Positions 44,496 to 54,780 of a DNA stretch of 64,000 nt are shown piece by piece. A program made the position numbers and the translations under genes. The notes beneath the pieces were generated by a model. It was not told where the DNA came from. It worked only from the letters and a program-made list of their open reading frames with translations, and made no database searches. Position 1 is the first letter of the stretch; the number at the start of each line of letters is the position of its first letter. Location of the stretch: contig CM055096.1 in assembly GCA_029204225.1 (NCBI GenBank), positions 33,796,571-33,860,570 of the forward strand. Direction: 5' to 3'. This DNA comes from Diphasiastrum complanatum. Its lineage: Eukaryota > Streptophyta > Lycopodiopsida > Lycopodiales > Lycopodiaceae.

Positions 44496-45048
44496 TGTTG
44501 AGAAAGAGGGGTGTGAAGCGGAGGATAGCTCAAAAAGAAAAAAAAACACAAAAATGAACACGAAAAGAAGTGAACTCGAATGGAAAGTGTTTGTGCGCAG
44601 CGGAATAAGCTATCTCACTCTCTCCTTAAGCATGATTATGCCTACCAGACTCTAACAGAACATTAGTGATAGAAATCATATTTGAGCTGATTATGTAGCC
44701 AAACATTTAGCATCAAAACATCAGAAAGATAATTTGTCGTGAACAGCTAGACAAATTCTTAGTCGCAAATTATTCGTGAAGAGCAGACTACTAGATTAAG
44801 TAATGAGAGAGTCAGACAGAATGTAGAAAAGCATTGCATTATTGACACAAATCTGAACATAGAACAAACAGAGCTGTAATCAGATTAAGTATAGCGAAAT
44901 ATACAAGTCAATAATGCAGGTGAGCACAAGACAATAGCGGATGAAACTGCGTGCTTCACAAAGCTAGTTAACAATCTGTTACGGTGATAAACCTATTACT
45001 AACAATACATCTAAAAAAAAGAATCGATGCGCGAAAGCATCTACAATG
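44496..45048 (-). repeat. E6 5' LTR, cut by E7
   Basis: Colinear with 39422-39975 by eye. It stops in the middle of the repeat at ctacaatg, where E7's terminus ACTTAGAATTTG begins. The missing ~520 bp do not reappear after E7 in recognisable form. Confidence 0.85.
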
Positions 45049-45233
45049 ACTTAGAATTTGAAATGAAATTACACTGTACATATAGTTGTTCACTCAGGCA
45101 ACCCATGCATGACCCAGGTTGCCGTTGGCGGGACGTGTGTCCCCTCGACTTGCCTCGTGGCGAGGCCAACTGATCCTTATCCACTGATAGACCCACAGTA
45201 CAGTAACACAATGATTCTACTTTAATTCTAACT
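45049..45233 (-). repeat. E7 3' LTR, internally deleted
   Basis: Same ACTTAGAATTTG…ATTCTAACT ends as E4's LTRs but 87 bp shorter than E4's left copy, by loss of a block after ACTTAGAATTTG. Confidence 0.85.
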
Positions 45234-45287
45234 CTCTCTCTTAAAGTAGAGTCTACTTTTTATACAGTCATATACATAGCTTTAAAG

Positions 45288-46130
45288 TCAACAAACATTA
45301 AGTACAGAAAGCTTTGATCTAAACTTATCAAACTTTTCTCCAGCAAGTGGCTTAGTGAAAATATCAGCTAGTTGTTCTTCTATGCTACAATGAACAACAT
45401 GAATTTCACAACTCAGCAGTCTCTCACGTATAAAGTGATACTGAATCTCAATGTGTTTAGTTCTCGCATGGAATACTGGATTCTTTGCTAGCTGAATTCC
45501 ACTCTGACTTTCGCTATGTAAAGTCGTGGGATTTTTCTGCATCATGCCAATTTCTTCCAAGATTTGTCTCAACCATATAGCTTCATGTGCTGCACTACAC
45601 ATTGCCTTATACTCTGCTTCTGTGGTGGAAAGAGCAATTGTACTTTGCTTCTTACTAGACCAAGAAAAGCAACTATCACAAAACTGGAATACATACCCTG
45701 TGGTGGATCTACGATCATCATAGTCACCTCCCCAATTCACATCCACATAGCCACACAACTCAGGTAAAGCATCATGCCATACTCTGAAGTGCCTTTCACA
45801 TAATGCAAAATGCTTCTTGTAAATCAAGCCATACTCTGAAGTGCCTTTCACATAATGCAAAATGCGTTTAGTTGCCTTCCAATGCGTTTTCGTAGGTGCT
45901 ACCATGAACTGACTTACAATGCCAGCATCATAGCATATATATGGTCTAGTCGTGGTAAGGTAAATCAAGCTCCCTACTAACTGTCTATACAGCGTAGCAT
46001 CAAATGACTGTGACTCATCAAGCTTAGAAAGCTTTTTACCTGGTTCAATAGGAGTATTCACTGGTTTGCAATCCTGCAACCTAAACCTGTGCAACAACTC
46101 TTTGACATACTTCACCTGTGTTAAACCCAC
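45288..46130 (-). pseudogene. E7 RT end and RNase H
   Basis: 280 open codons: VKYVKELLHRFRLQDCKPVN (RT connection), SLIYLTTTRPYICYDAG, HWKATKRILHYVKGT, GYVDVNWGGDYDDRRSTTGY with the RNase H Asp, ALSTTEAEYKAMCSAAHEA, ARTKHIEIQYHFI and ADIFTKPL. A ~36-bp duplication around HYVKGTSEYGLIYKK (…KHFALCERHFRVW…) inserts extra residues near 45780-45850, a local tandem duplication. It is otherwise a complete RNase H. Confidence 0.9.
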
Positions 46131-46145
46131 TTCGTGTCCTTTTTG

Positions 46146-46809
46146 TCATGCCTCTACTCCAAGGCAATAATGCATCAGACTGAGATCTGTCATCTTGAAT
46201 TGTTCCATGAGGTCTTTCTTGATCATGTCTATCATCTCTTGATTATTTCCCGTAATAATCAAGTCATCAACATAAAGAGCAATCAAAGCAACCATACCAT
46301 CAAAGCATAAGACATATAGATTTGGATCAGAATGTGTTCTAACCATCCCCTTTGAATGAAAGTAGGCATCAATCCTGCTATACCATGCATGTGGTGCTTG
46401 TTTAAGACCATAAAGCGCTTTCTTCAAGCGACATACTTTATTTTCCTATCCCTTCACTACAAAGCCTTCAGGTTGATCCATGAACACCTCTTCTTCCAAC
46501 TCACCATTTAGAAAAGCAGATTTCACATCCATCTGATGCAAAGGCCAACCAAAATGTGAAGCTAAAGCAACAAGTAGACGTAGAGTATTCCACTTACATA
46601 CCGGCAGGCACAAAGGTCTCCTCATAGTCAATGCCTTTACTTTGTGCATATCCTTTGATCACCAATCTTGCCTTGTGCTTTGCTATAGTTCCATCTGCAT
46701 GGTACTTAGTCTTGTATACCCATTTGCAACCAATGGATTTCTTGCCAACTGGTGGTTCTACTAAGTCCCATGTGCTATGCTTAGCAATTGACTCCATCTC
46801 CTCTCCCAT
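46146..46809 (-). pseudogene. E7 reverse transcriptase in three overlapping frames
   Basis: From the right: [40 protein letters not shown], then a frameshift, [20 protein letters not shown], another break at 46440, KALYGLKQAPHAWYSR and ALYVDDLIITG with an intact YVDD. Two frameshifts and one stop separate it from the RNase H frame. Confidence 0.9.
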
Positions 46810-46855
46810 GGCCTTGACCCAAATGTGCTAATTTCTAGGTGACTAGTCAACTTGA

Positions 46856-47302
46856 CTAAAAAACTAGTAATATCATGTTCACACTAACATCAAAATCCTT
46901 CGCTTCACCATAAGTCGAAGGTTCTTTGCATTGAATAATGCTAGATAAGAGAGCATACTTTGCTTCATACCTTTCAAGTTGAGTCTTCTCTCTTGTTGAT
47001 CTTTGTAGCTCTCCATGGCTAGATGGTCTTGGAAAGTCATCCATGTCGCGGCTCTCCAACAATCTCTCAAACCACTTAGGGAGCTTCATGTCAAGTGATC
47101 GACTTCCTGGTGAAAATGTATCCCACGGTACATCCTTCTCCTTGCGTTTGTCACCTGCAACTTCAATCCTTTTTGCACCAAAAGGTTTGTCCCTACCTCT
47201 CCAACCTGTCTCTTGAGGTTGAGTAGTAGTATCTTGAGATGTATCCTCATGTTCATCACTCAGAAGGTCAATGAATGGATCATCATCAGGTGGTATCCTC
47301 AC
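46856..47302 (-). pseudogene. E7 integrase-tail linker before RT
   Basis: A 148-codon acidic and basic linker: PPDDDPFIDLLSDEHEDTSQ, WDTFSPGSRSLDMKLPKWFE and LSSIIQCKEPSTYGEAKDF, of the kind that joins copia integrase to RT. It directly follows gag, so the zinc knuckle, protease and integrase core have been deleted, with the junction at about 47300. Confidence 0.8.
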
Positions 47303-47897
47303 TATACCATCTTTCCCACATTTCTCGTCGTTGCTCTTCCTGCATCAAGATTTCTGTGAGCTCATCAAAGGTTGGCAATCTTTCTCTTGATGCTATTCCG
47401 CTCACAAACATCTGATAGGGTTCTGCATTGCCGCACAATGCATTGTGCACCAGCTCCACATCACGTATGCGCTCACCAATAGAATGCAGTTCATCCCTCA
47501 TTGTCTTGATTCTGGTCATGTACGTCTGAATGTGCTCTCCTTGTTCCATTCGGGCACTATTCAGCTTTGACTTAAGAAACATGATTCTTGATGGATTTGA
47601 CATCTCAAACTGCTCCTTTAGCACATCCCATGCCTGTTTGGGTGTAACAACATCACAAATGTGGGTAATGATGTGATCCTTCACTGACAAGTTAATGAAG
47701 GTCAAAGCTTTCCTCATCTTTTTGTCGAACACTTTGATATCTGCTTCATTTGGCGGTCTTCTCTCATCACTTGTGATGGCTTCCCACACGTCTTTCTCCA
47801 TCGGTATGTTTTTCATTTTGAATTTCCACACTGCATAGTTGGAAATCCCGTCCAATTTGCTACTTTCACTCAAAATGGACTCTCCCATGTTTGCCAT
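47286..47897 (-). pseudogene. gag: E7 gag
   Basis: 203 codons from ATG at 47897: SNYAVWKFKMKNIPMEKDVW, RKALTFINLSVKDHI, PKQAWDVLKEQFEMSN and HIQTYMTRIKTMRDELHSIG, the copia gag (UBN2) domain, ending EEQRREMWERW at the deletion junction. This is the best preserved part of E7. Its capsid resembles the fragment at 24126. Confidence 0.9.
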
Positions 47898-48478
47898 CGC
47901 AAAACTGCTTGAAACTTCTGTCGTAGGCTAAAAACAGTATGCCGAGGCCAACAGTGATGTCATAAGTTGACAATAATGACCTGCACTTTTTCCCTTACCA
48001 GGCCACTCGCCGCTTTTCCACCAATTTGAAAGCCAAATCGGCGTTGCCTTCCGAAATGCACTCAGTCGTCAACTCCCAACAACGTGCCCAGTGGAATGGT
48101 GAAATCACTTCTGGTGCACTCCGAACACTTTCTCCACTGCAATCACTCTGTTTTGTTGTACCTACTTGCATGTACAATCTGGGTGCCCTTCGTTTGGAGG
48201 TTATAGCCTTTCATTTGGGTCAAAACGGGCAAAGGACCCAAAAATAGAGACTTTTCTAGTTTTTGAACTGTTCCTTCACCTTGAAGAAACTTCACTCTTC
48301 ACTTGTGAAGCAACCCAACTCCAATTTCAATATGAAAATTCTTAATGAAGTTGAAGGCCAAAATGCATTTCACTTCTTCAGGGCCCTCTTTAACAAAGCT
48401 TCAGACTCCATCCAATGGTTGATTCTGATCCAACTGTGGATATCCCTTCTGGATAGCACAAACTGAGCCGTTGATCTT
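47898..48478 (-). other. E7 leader, no gene seen
   Basis: About 580 bp upstream of gag, without coding sequence. The expected primer site is not visible, and the right end is not sharply defined. Confidence 0.4.
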
Positions 48479-48792
48479 GTAGCTTCTCTATCCAACGGAT
48501 CTGAGCACTCTCATCTGCAATACTTCAAAGGGTTAAGAATCAGGTGTTCAGATGTTTTGATTTATGCTCTTCTTAGCCCATGCGAGGCATGTCACGCTAA
48601 CAAAGATCATTCCTAGAACTTCTTCAGATCTTTTTATGTTCTTTCCAGTTTGCAAACTCTTCATGATGTAAAAAGATATTGCTAGAAGCTCCTGCATAAG
48701 GACATTATCATCTTCTCAAAAGTTTTCATGCTCATAATGGTGTTGAAATACAAACTACTCTGAATCTTTTTCCTTGATTATAATTGTGTTTT

Positions 48793-48960
48793 GGCTATTG
48801 ATGCAAGTTATGATAGAAACAAACAGATCGCACCAAAACAATAGAATATGACAAGGTATTGAGACATGCTCTTTGGCTATTGATGCAAGTTATGACTTAT
48901 GACGGAAACAAACAGATCGCACCAAAACAACAGAATATGACAAGATATTGAGACATGTTC
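48793..48960. repeat. Tandem duplication, two units of 82-86 bp
   Basis: Both units run ggctattgatgcaagttatga … aacaaacagatcgcaccaaaac … gagacatgctct/gttct. Unit 2 has a short insertion (cttatga). A (GA)n(GT)n microsatellite follows at 48967-48999. Confidence 0.9.
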
Positions 48961-49050
48961 TGCCCAATGAGAGAGAGAGAGAGTGTGTGTGTGTGTGTAT
49001 AAGCTATGACGGTTAAAACGAGATCCTTGCGTTTTGATTCATCCATTATA

Positions 49051-49210
49051 AATTAGGGTTTTGACTTACCTTGACCATTGACTTATTTTGACCATAAGTA
49101 TTGCTAATTATGGTTTTGGCTTATGTCTCGACCCTAAGTGAATTATTGCTAATTATGGTTTTGACTTATATTGACCATTGACTTATCTTGACCTTAAGTG
49201 AAATATTGCT
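49051..49210. repeat. Short tandem repeat, about three units of 45-60 bp
   Basis: Units start aattagggttttgactta / aattatggttttggctta / aattatggttttgactta and end tattgct. Two more partial copies (gttaattatggttttggc) lie near 49250. Confidence 0.8.
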
Positions 49211-50861
49211 AATCATTGGCCAAGTGTCAATTGGATGCATGAAATATTGTTAATTATGGTTTTGGCTGGGTGTCAATTGCATGTCAATTGCATGCCTTCA
49301 TGCTTTTGGAAACTTCTATTTGGTGAATGAATGTTTCCAATCTTGGGATAGATGCTTGGAATCAAAACAGGTGTTTCAAGAGATTTTTCAAGAGAGAAAA
49401 TTTGTCAACATGAAACAGATTGGAAATCATGGTGGAAATTTTAGGGCGACGATGAACATGAGATTCATTGAGATGTAGAATATTGATATATGTAGCTCTA
49501 GTTACAATACCTCGAAAGTAAAGTTTTAACTTATAAGATATAGACTGTCGATCAACATGTATGGTTTGAGTCTATTTGAAATTGTGACATGTCAATGCAT
49601 TTGATTGCAACATCAAAACATATTTAGCCCAACATGCATTATGGATAGAGGCTCCAATATCACGTTCGAGTTGAAATTTAGATTGAAGACAAATAACATT
49701 TGTAACTTACATTGTTCTTTTAGAGCATTAATTTTAGTGAACAAATTTGTATCAAATTTGTTGTCTTGCATTTTTTTTTCCAAACTTGCACATGGCTTTT
49801 CTACCTACAGAAGATAATTTTTTTTCAAAGTTATTACACTAACCATTCATATTTAACGATTTGTCGATTTGATTTGGAGTTGGTTGACAAGGGTTTGAAT
49901 GTTCAATTCGATGATTGTTCAAATTGATCATTTCAACATCTGTCGATTTTTTGACTCTTTCAACTTTTTTGTCTCTTTCAATTGTTCGACTATTGCTTGG
50001 ATCCATGTCTTCGAATCTCGTATATTTCTATAGATTGTGCGACAATGTGAGTAAATATGCAGCAACATGAATGGATCGAGATTGACGATGGGATTTTTGT
50101 TTTAATGATACCACGCTCAACATTCATCTTTCTCTCACCTTATTTGCGATGCATCATGCAATAATTAGAAACATTAAGTTTTTGTTCTAGGCTAGTCATT
50201 TTACTATATCTATATCTATGTTTGGTGGTCTTGTTTTATCATTTCTTCATGGATATATTGTCATTGGGTTGTTTTTGCACAATTATTTTATTGAGATAGA
50301 AAATCACCTACTTAATTGTTGACAAGCAATGTTTGAATAGCTACTCCATTTGCTAATTGCTAAAGCTCTATAAACCAAAACTAAATTGGCAATGGAGTTA
50401 CTCCCTATAACATTCTATGGAGAAGGTGAATGGAATGATCCATGTTATAGTTATACTATCAAAAAGCATCAATCCTTTTTTAGAAAAATCTTCAGTGGAT
50501 ATTATTTCAAAAGCATAAGTTGTCCAAACACTTGAATGATTTTTGTTTCAACGAGAGTAAGAGCAAACGACTATTTCCAAATCCCTTCTCACACAATTGG
50601 GTTGTTATTGCTTGTATGCAGCTTTTTCCTGATTCCAAATGATCAAATATTTAGTACCTAATGTTCTTATAATGGAAATAATCATTATAAGAGAGCTTAT
50701 GCTAACAAAATTGGAGTATATCCGGTCTAATGTTTTGATACTAGGATATTGTTTTGTTGTACCTCAATCTTTCTCCATTGAATAGAAATCATGAATTTGG
50801 CCTTTAATTTCTAGTGTGTCAAGAGATTTATAATTGCTTGATAGTATTATATGTTTTTCAG
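49211..50861. other. Intergenic DNA, probable old repeat relics
   Basis: No supported gene. At 50029-50100 the sequence tagattgtgcgacaatgtg … gcaacatgaatgga resembles the end of E6's LTR (40405-40475), hinting at a related old LTR. Confidence 0.35.
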
Positions 50862-51224
50862 CATTTGGCTTCTTGGCTTGCCTTAGATGGTAAAGAATGG
50901 TTGATTTAGTACATGAATGAAGTTGAGCCACAGAATTACTTGTGCAACTCGTAACCCATGACGTCCCAATAAAACACGATAAACTAATGGTGCTTCTGGC
51001 AAGTCCATTACTACAAAAGTAATGACAAATTAGACACCAACAATCTTGAATTGTATGTCTTCCACCATGTCCTTAGGTCGATCTGCCAACTTAATTGCAA
51101 AAATTGCAGGTTTCAATTTTGTAATACCCCACTTGGCACACAATTTGGTAGAAATCAGATTGACTCCAAATCCTCCATCTATCACAACTGTCTCTTGATC
51201 AAAATGTTTATGTCGAATTGGCAA
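50862..51224 (-). pseudogene. Ty3/gypsy-type aspartic protease fragment
   Basis: Minus-strand frame: VVIDGGFGVNLISTKL is the retropepsin D-[SG]-G block with the second residue Gly. A TAA near 51028 follows IQFKIVGV, then FVVMDLPEAPLVYRVLLGR, equivalent to the YRILLGRPWL end of gypsy proteases, then FIHVLNQPFFTI and a stop near 50880. No RT is attached. Confidence 0.7.
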
Positions 51225-51439
51225 GGTGATATTTTATTGTTCACTTAACTAGGCGGCCCTTATATTGAGCTTCATTTGATTATTCAAATCCCGCACAATA
51301 TAGTGGTTCTCATTGGTTCTTGGTCTCAGTCTTGGACCACTCAAATAATACTTCCTTAGCATGAGATACTAACCGTTCCATCTTTCTAGACAGAATATTC
51401 ACGTTTAGCTCTGTTTCTCTGGTTCTGTTATCTTAAATG

Positions 51440-51747
51440 GCTCTTTGCGGTGATGCAATTGAGTATTGACATTAGTCCTTTGATGAGATACTTGACAAAA
51501 CGATACAAACCGATCAATTCAATCACCACAGTACACCATCAAGTACTTCAAGACAAGACACAACAGAATTGCTCTCCAACAACTGTATATTCACACTTTT
51601 CACAAGTACAAAGAAAAGCAACTTTATGTGCTCAAAATGGGCTCGTAAAAGAATCGACTCGATAACTTTAGAACTAAGCAAAACGTGTCACCATCAAACT
51701 TAGTAAGTAGCCATAAAGAAAACACACGTCGATTATTGCTAATTTAA
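51440..51747 (-). repeat. Probable 3' LTR of a minus-strand copia element
   Basis: Its right end abuts a minus-strand polypurine tract (ttgagggagag, rc 51748-51760) with gttaaattagc next to it. Left end is uncertain. It has the same position relative to RNase H as in E4 and E7. Confidence 0.4.
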
Positions 51748-51866
51748 CTCTCTCCCTCAATAATCAACGTCTCATTTGATCTGTGACTTATGCTATTCAT
51801 GGAACATATTCATGGAAGATACCTCCATGATAGTATTACACTTCAATATTGATAAAGAAAAACTTT

Positions 51867-52880
51867 TTACATAATTGTTTCTATGTCACGCTTAGTTCTA
51901 AAAGTCTCAAACTTGTCTTTGCATAAGGCTTTTGTGAATATATCAATAAGTTGCAACATCGTAGAACAATGCGTAATACTAATATCTTCATATTGTAACT
52001 TTTCATGCACAAAATGATATTTTATTTCAATGTGTTTAGTTCTTGTATGAAAGACTGGATTTTTGGCCAACTGTATCTCTCTTTGGCTATCACTGAATAT
52101 AATAGTAGGGGTGTTTGTTTCATACCAATCTCACTCAACAATCTACGTAGCCAGACAGCTTCTTGAGTAGCAAAACTTAACGTTTTATACTCAGCTTCTG
52201 TCGATGAAAGAGAAATAGTGTCCTGCTTCTTACTAGACCATGAGAAACAGCCATTTCTAAAGTTGAAAGCATACCCAATAGTTGACTTTCTATCATCTAT
52301 ATTTCCAGCCCAATCAGCGTCACCATAAGCCTGTAACCTAGATAAAGCGTTTTGTTTCCTATAAACCAAGCCAAGGTTAGGTGTGCCCTTCACGTACCTC
52401 AAGATCCTTTTCGTTGCTTTCCAATGATCCAAAGTGGGTGATGACATAAATTGACTAATCAAGCTCATAGAATAGCAAATATCAAGATGAGTAGTCGTAA
52501 GATAAATCAAACTTCTAACTAGTTGACGAATTAGTGTAGCGTCAACTTGACCACTATCATCAATACGAGACAACATCTTACCAGCTTCGCATAGAGTGAT
52601 GAAAGGTTTGCACTCTTTCATGTGGAATCTCTGTAGTATCTCACGAACATATTTGCTTTAACATAGCCTGATGTGATTGCCATTCTGCCATATTTCAACC
52701 CCCAAGCATAAGATCTAAATCTGTCATCTCAAATTCGCTTTGATGGAGTGAATGAGATTCTCATCATTGCCCGTGATAATTATATCATCAACATAAAACA
52801 CACAACCAGGGCAATGCTATCATTGTTCATAAGAACATAAAGATTTAAATCTGAACTTGTTCTCATAAACTCGTGAGAAC
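51867..52880 (-). pseudogene. Minus-strand copia RT end and RNase H
   Basis: From the right: NLYVLMNNDSIALVV and a YVDD block near 52780-52790 with frameshifts, then ECKPFITLCEAGKMLS, SLIYLTTTHLDICYS, HWKATKRILRYVKGTP, YGDADWAGNIDDRKST (RNase H Asp), SSTEAEYKTLSFA, a 1-bp shift near 52120, and HTRTKHIEIKYHF…IDIFTKAL. It is of the E4/E7 class but diverged. Confidence 0.85.
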
Positions 52881-54000
52881 TGTGAATGCTTGGTTGCTTT
52901 CTCTTGCCACTCATTGACAAGTGAGACAACGCTAGCCCCTTTCTAAACTTGGTCAATAAGTGTTAAATGGAGTACCACAACTTGATTGGCTTGCTTGAGT
53001 TTTCCCAATGCTTGTGGTCGATTTTTTTCAAGTTGCTCTTGACAACTTAACATGTCATGCAATGCTCCTAGATACCAAAAAACCACATTTACTTCCCCCT
53101 ATGTGGCAAAGGGTCCTGCAGCAGCCTCATGTACCACATTTTGGCAAGTTAGACTAAGTAAAATAAGGGGGATATGGAAGCCATTTTTTTTTGGTTAACT
53201 CAGCCCAGGCCATCATAAAATAAGGGCACTTAAATCTAAGACGACTAAAATTAAATTGTTGGACTTGCTACTATATTAAAAGTAATATGTTTAGGGCTAG
53301 GAAGAGACACTTTGCACTTTGCAGCGAGGTGGGAAGCCTAACCTATTCACAAGTCAGGCAAGGCCATGACAACACACGAAAGTTGCGGAAGGACTCATGA
53401 ACTTCTTGTTGATGTCAGGAGCAACATGTGAAGATCGTCTAAATATGAATCTAAAAAATGTCACATGAACTTAGTTTAAGTATAGATTTCTAAAAAATAT
53501 CATTACACTACAAAAAGATTATTCTATGACAAGCTTTAAAGAAAAAGAAACCTAAAATCAATTAATCTTGAAAAAACTAAATGATTACAATTTAAACAAG
53601 TTAATCATTTTATCATGAGAATCTTTGACTTGCATAGTTACATATCGCAATCAAGTAGTTGAAAATCAAAACAATGTGATGTGGAATATGAGAGTAAACT
53701 TTGCCATGTGTGGGCTCAACATACATTCAAATAGTCGAGCAATGGCAATGATTAAAAGAAAACTCATTAAAAAATTTTAGAGTCATGTAAGCGCAACACC
53801 TTGAGCTTTTAGCAAATTGTCACAATAACTTCCCGTTCACACGACGAAGATTACAGTTTCAATGAATTACAAAAATAAACAAAACTCAAACTTCTTTTTA
53901 ACATTCAAACTCGATCAAAAAACGAGAGCTCGATGTTTGGCAAATAGTCACAATACCCCTATCAAAACAAAGCGAAAGATTAAAAAACAATAGATTGGGC
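52881..54000. other. Flank with a weak coding remnant
   Basis: At 52900-53105 a minus-strand frame reads GALHDMLSCQEQLEKNRPQA and NQVVVLHLTLIDQV, which looks coding but is not recognised. From 53110 to 54000 nothing can be supported. Confidence 0.3.
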
Positions 54001-54325
54001 ATCACACCAAGAGGTGGTGTTTGATCCACGTCAGCTGCTTTCATTACCTCTCCATCCACCATGGACCATATCCTTTAAGCATGAGCCACTACCGTAGTAC
54101 ATACACCTTACTTTTTTGTACTTTGCATAAGTGGGGGCGTATCATACGGTAAGAGATACCGTCAGCTTTTGCTTAGTACCCACGACATAATCATATTTAT
54201 ACGCGTCTCGTAGTCGGATACGGCCTGCGTATAAAGTATAGACAACCCCATTATTTGTGGTTCCGTTGCAGCAGAAGAAAAAAGATGAAGAAGAAGAAGA
54301 AGCAGCAACGAGAACGGCCGCCATA

Positions 54326-54375
54326 AAATCTAGCCTGTCAGTCTCTTATCCAAGAGATTGGCAGAGGCTAGATTT
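54326..54375. other. Near-perfect hairpin upstream of the zinc-finger gene
   Basis: Arms AAATCTAGCCTGTCAGTCTCTT and its near-complement separated by the 4-base loop atcc; about 20 of 22 positions pair. It lies about 180 bp before the start codon, next to a (GAA)n tract (54283-54306). If transcribed it would form a stable stem in the leader; if not, it could be a regulatory palindrome. Confidence 0.7.
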
Positions 54376-54556
54376 ATTATATCTGTATCATCTGACAAAG
54401 AATCTTATCTTCTGATCGTTTTTCTTGTTTCCTTTTCACTGTAAGTTGGATCAGAAGACAAACGCATCTCTGTTTATTATGTCTTGATTTTCGTGGACAG
54501 AAACAGAGGTACGAATTCTGATATTGGATCGCAGAACCTCGCAAGGAGGTAAGGTC

Positions 54557-54780
54557 ATGACAACAGTTTTGTTCAATAGGAAACTGAATTCAAATCATTG
54601 TCGTTCATTTAACAATTTATCTTCCGGAGAATTGAACGTTTTGCTGGTGAAGTGTCCTTTTGTGGTAAGCCTTTTGAACACAAAATTGCGTATTCCTCTT
54701 GGCTCACGACTTTCTTGGGCGCATGAAGTTCCGAGGAGGAGCCGTCAGAAATCGTCCAAGGTGAAAAGACTGATTGCAAG
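54557..54780 (+). CDS. Exon 1: N-terminal targeting region
   Basis: ATG 54557 is the second in-frame ATG-type start but the first with a transit-peptide-like sequence: [15 protein letters not shown], then many Ser, Arg, Leu and few acids, ending [17 protein letters not shown] at GTAGGT. It leaves two bases of a split Arg codon that the next exon completes with A. Confidence 0.65.

Larger units (their letters stand above)
39422..45048 (-). mobile_element. E6: minus-strand copia element with an inverted middle
   Basis: Left LTR 39422-40499 (TGTTGGAAAAG…AATCCAACA), minus-strand polypurine tract (ggggggg, rc, 40500-40508), RNase H end on the minus strand, then plus-strand gag end to RNase H start, then minus-strand gag, leader, primer site (GCTCTGATACCA, 44484-44495) and right LTR from 44496. 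The right LTR is cut by E7 at 45048 after about 550 of 1,078 bp. Confidence 0.85.
45049..48478 (-). mobile_element. E7: minus-strand copia element, protease and integrase deleted
   Basis: Its 3' LTR (45049-45233), RNase H, RT, pre-RT linker, gag and leader lie in minus order. The LTR and RNase H match E4 closely. No 5' LTR or primer site was found to the right, so the element is also truncated; its right limit is approximate. Confidence 0.85.

Noticed and set aside
54142-54324. Minus-strand 60-codon frame with a Ser/Phe run
   Set aside because: It rests on a (GAA)n tract upstream of the zinc-finger gene; no splice or start context supports it.
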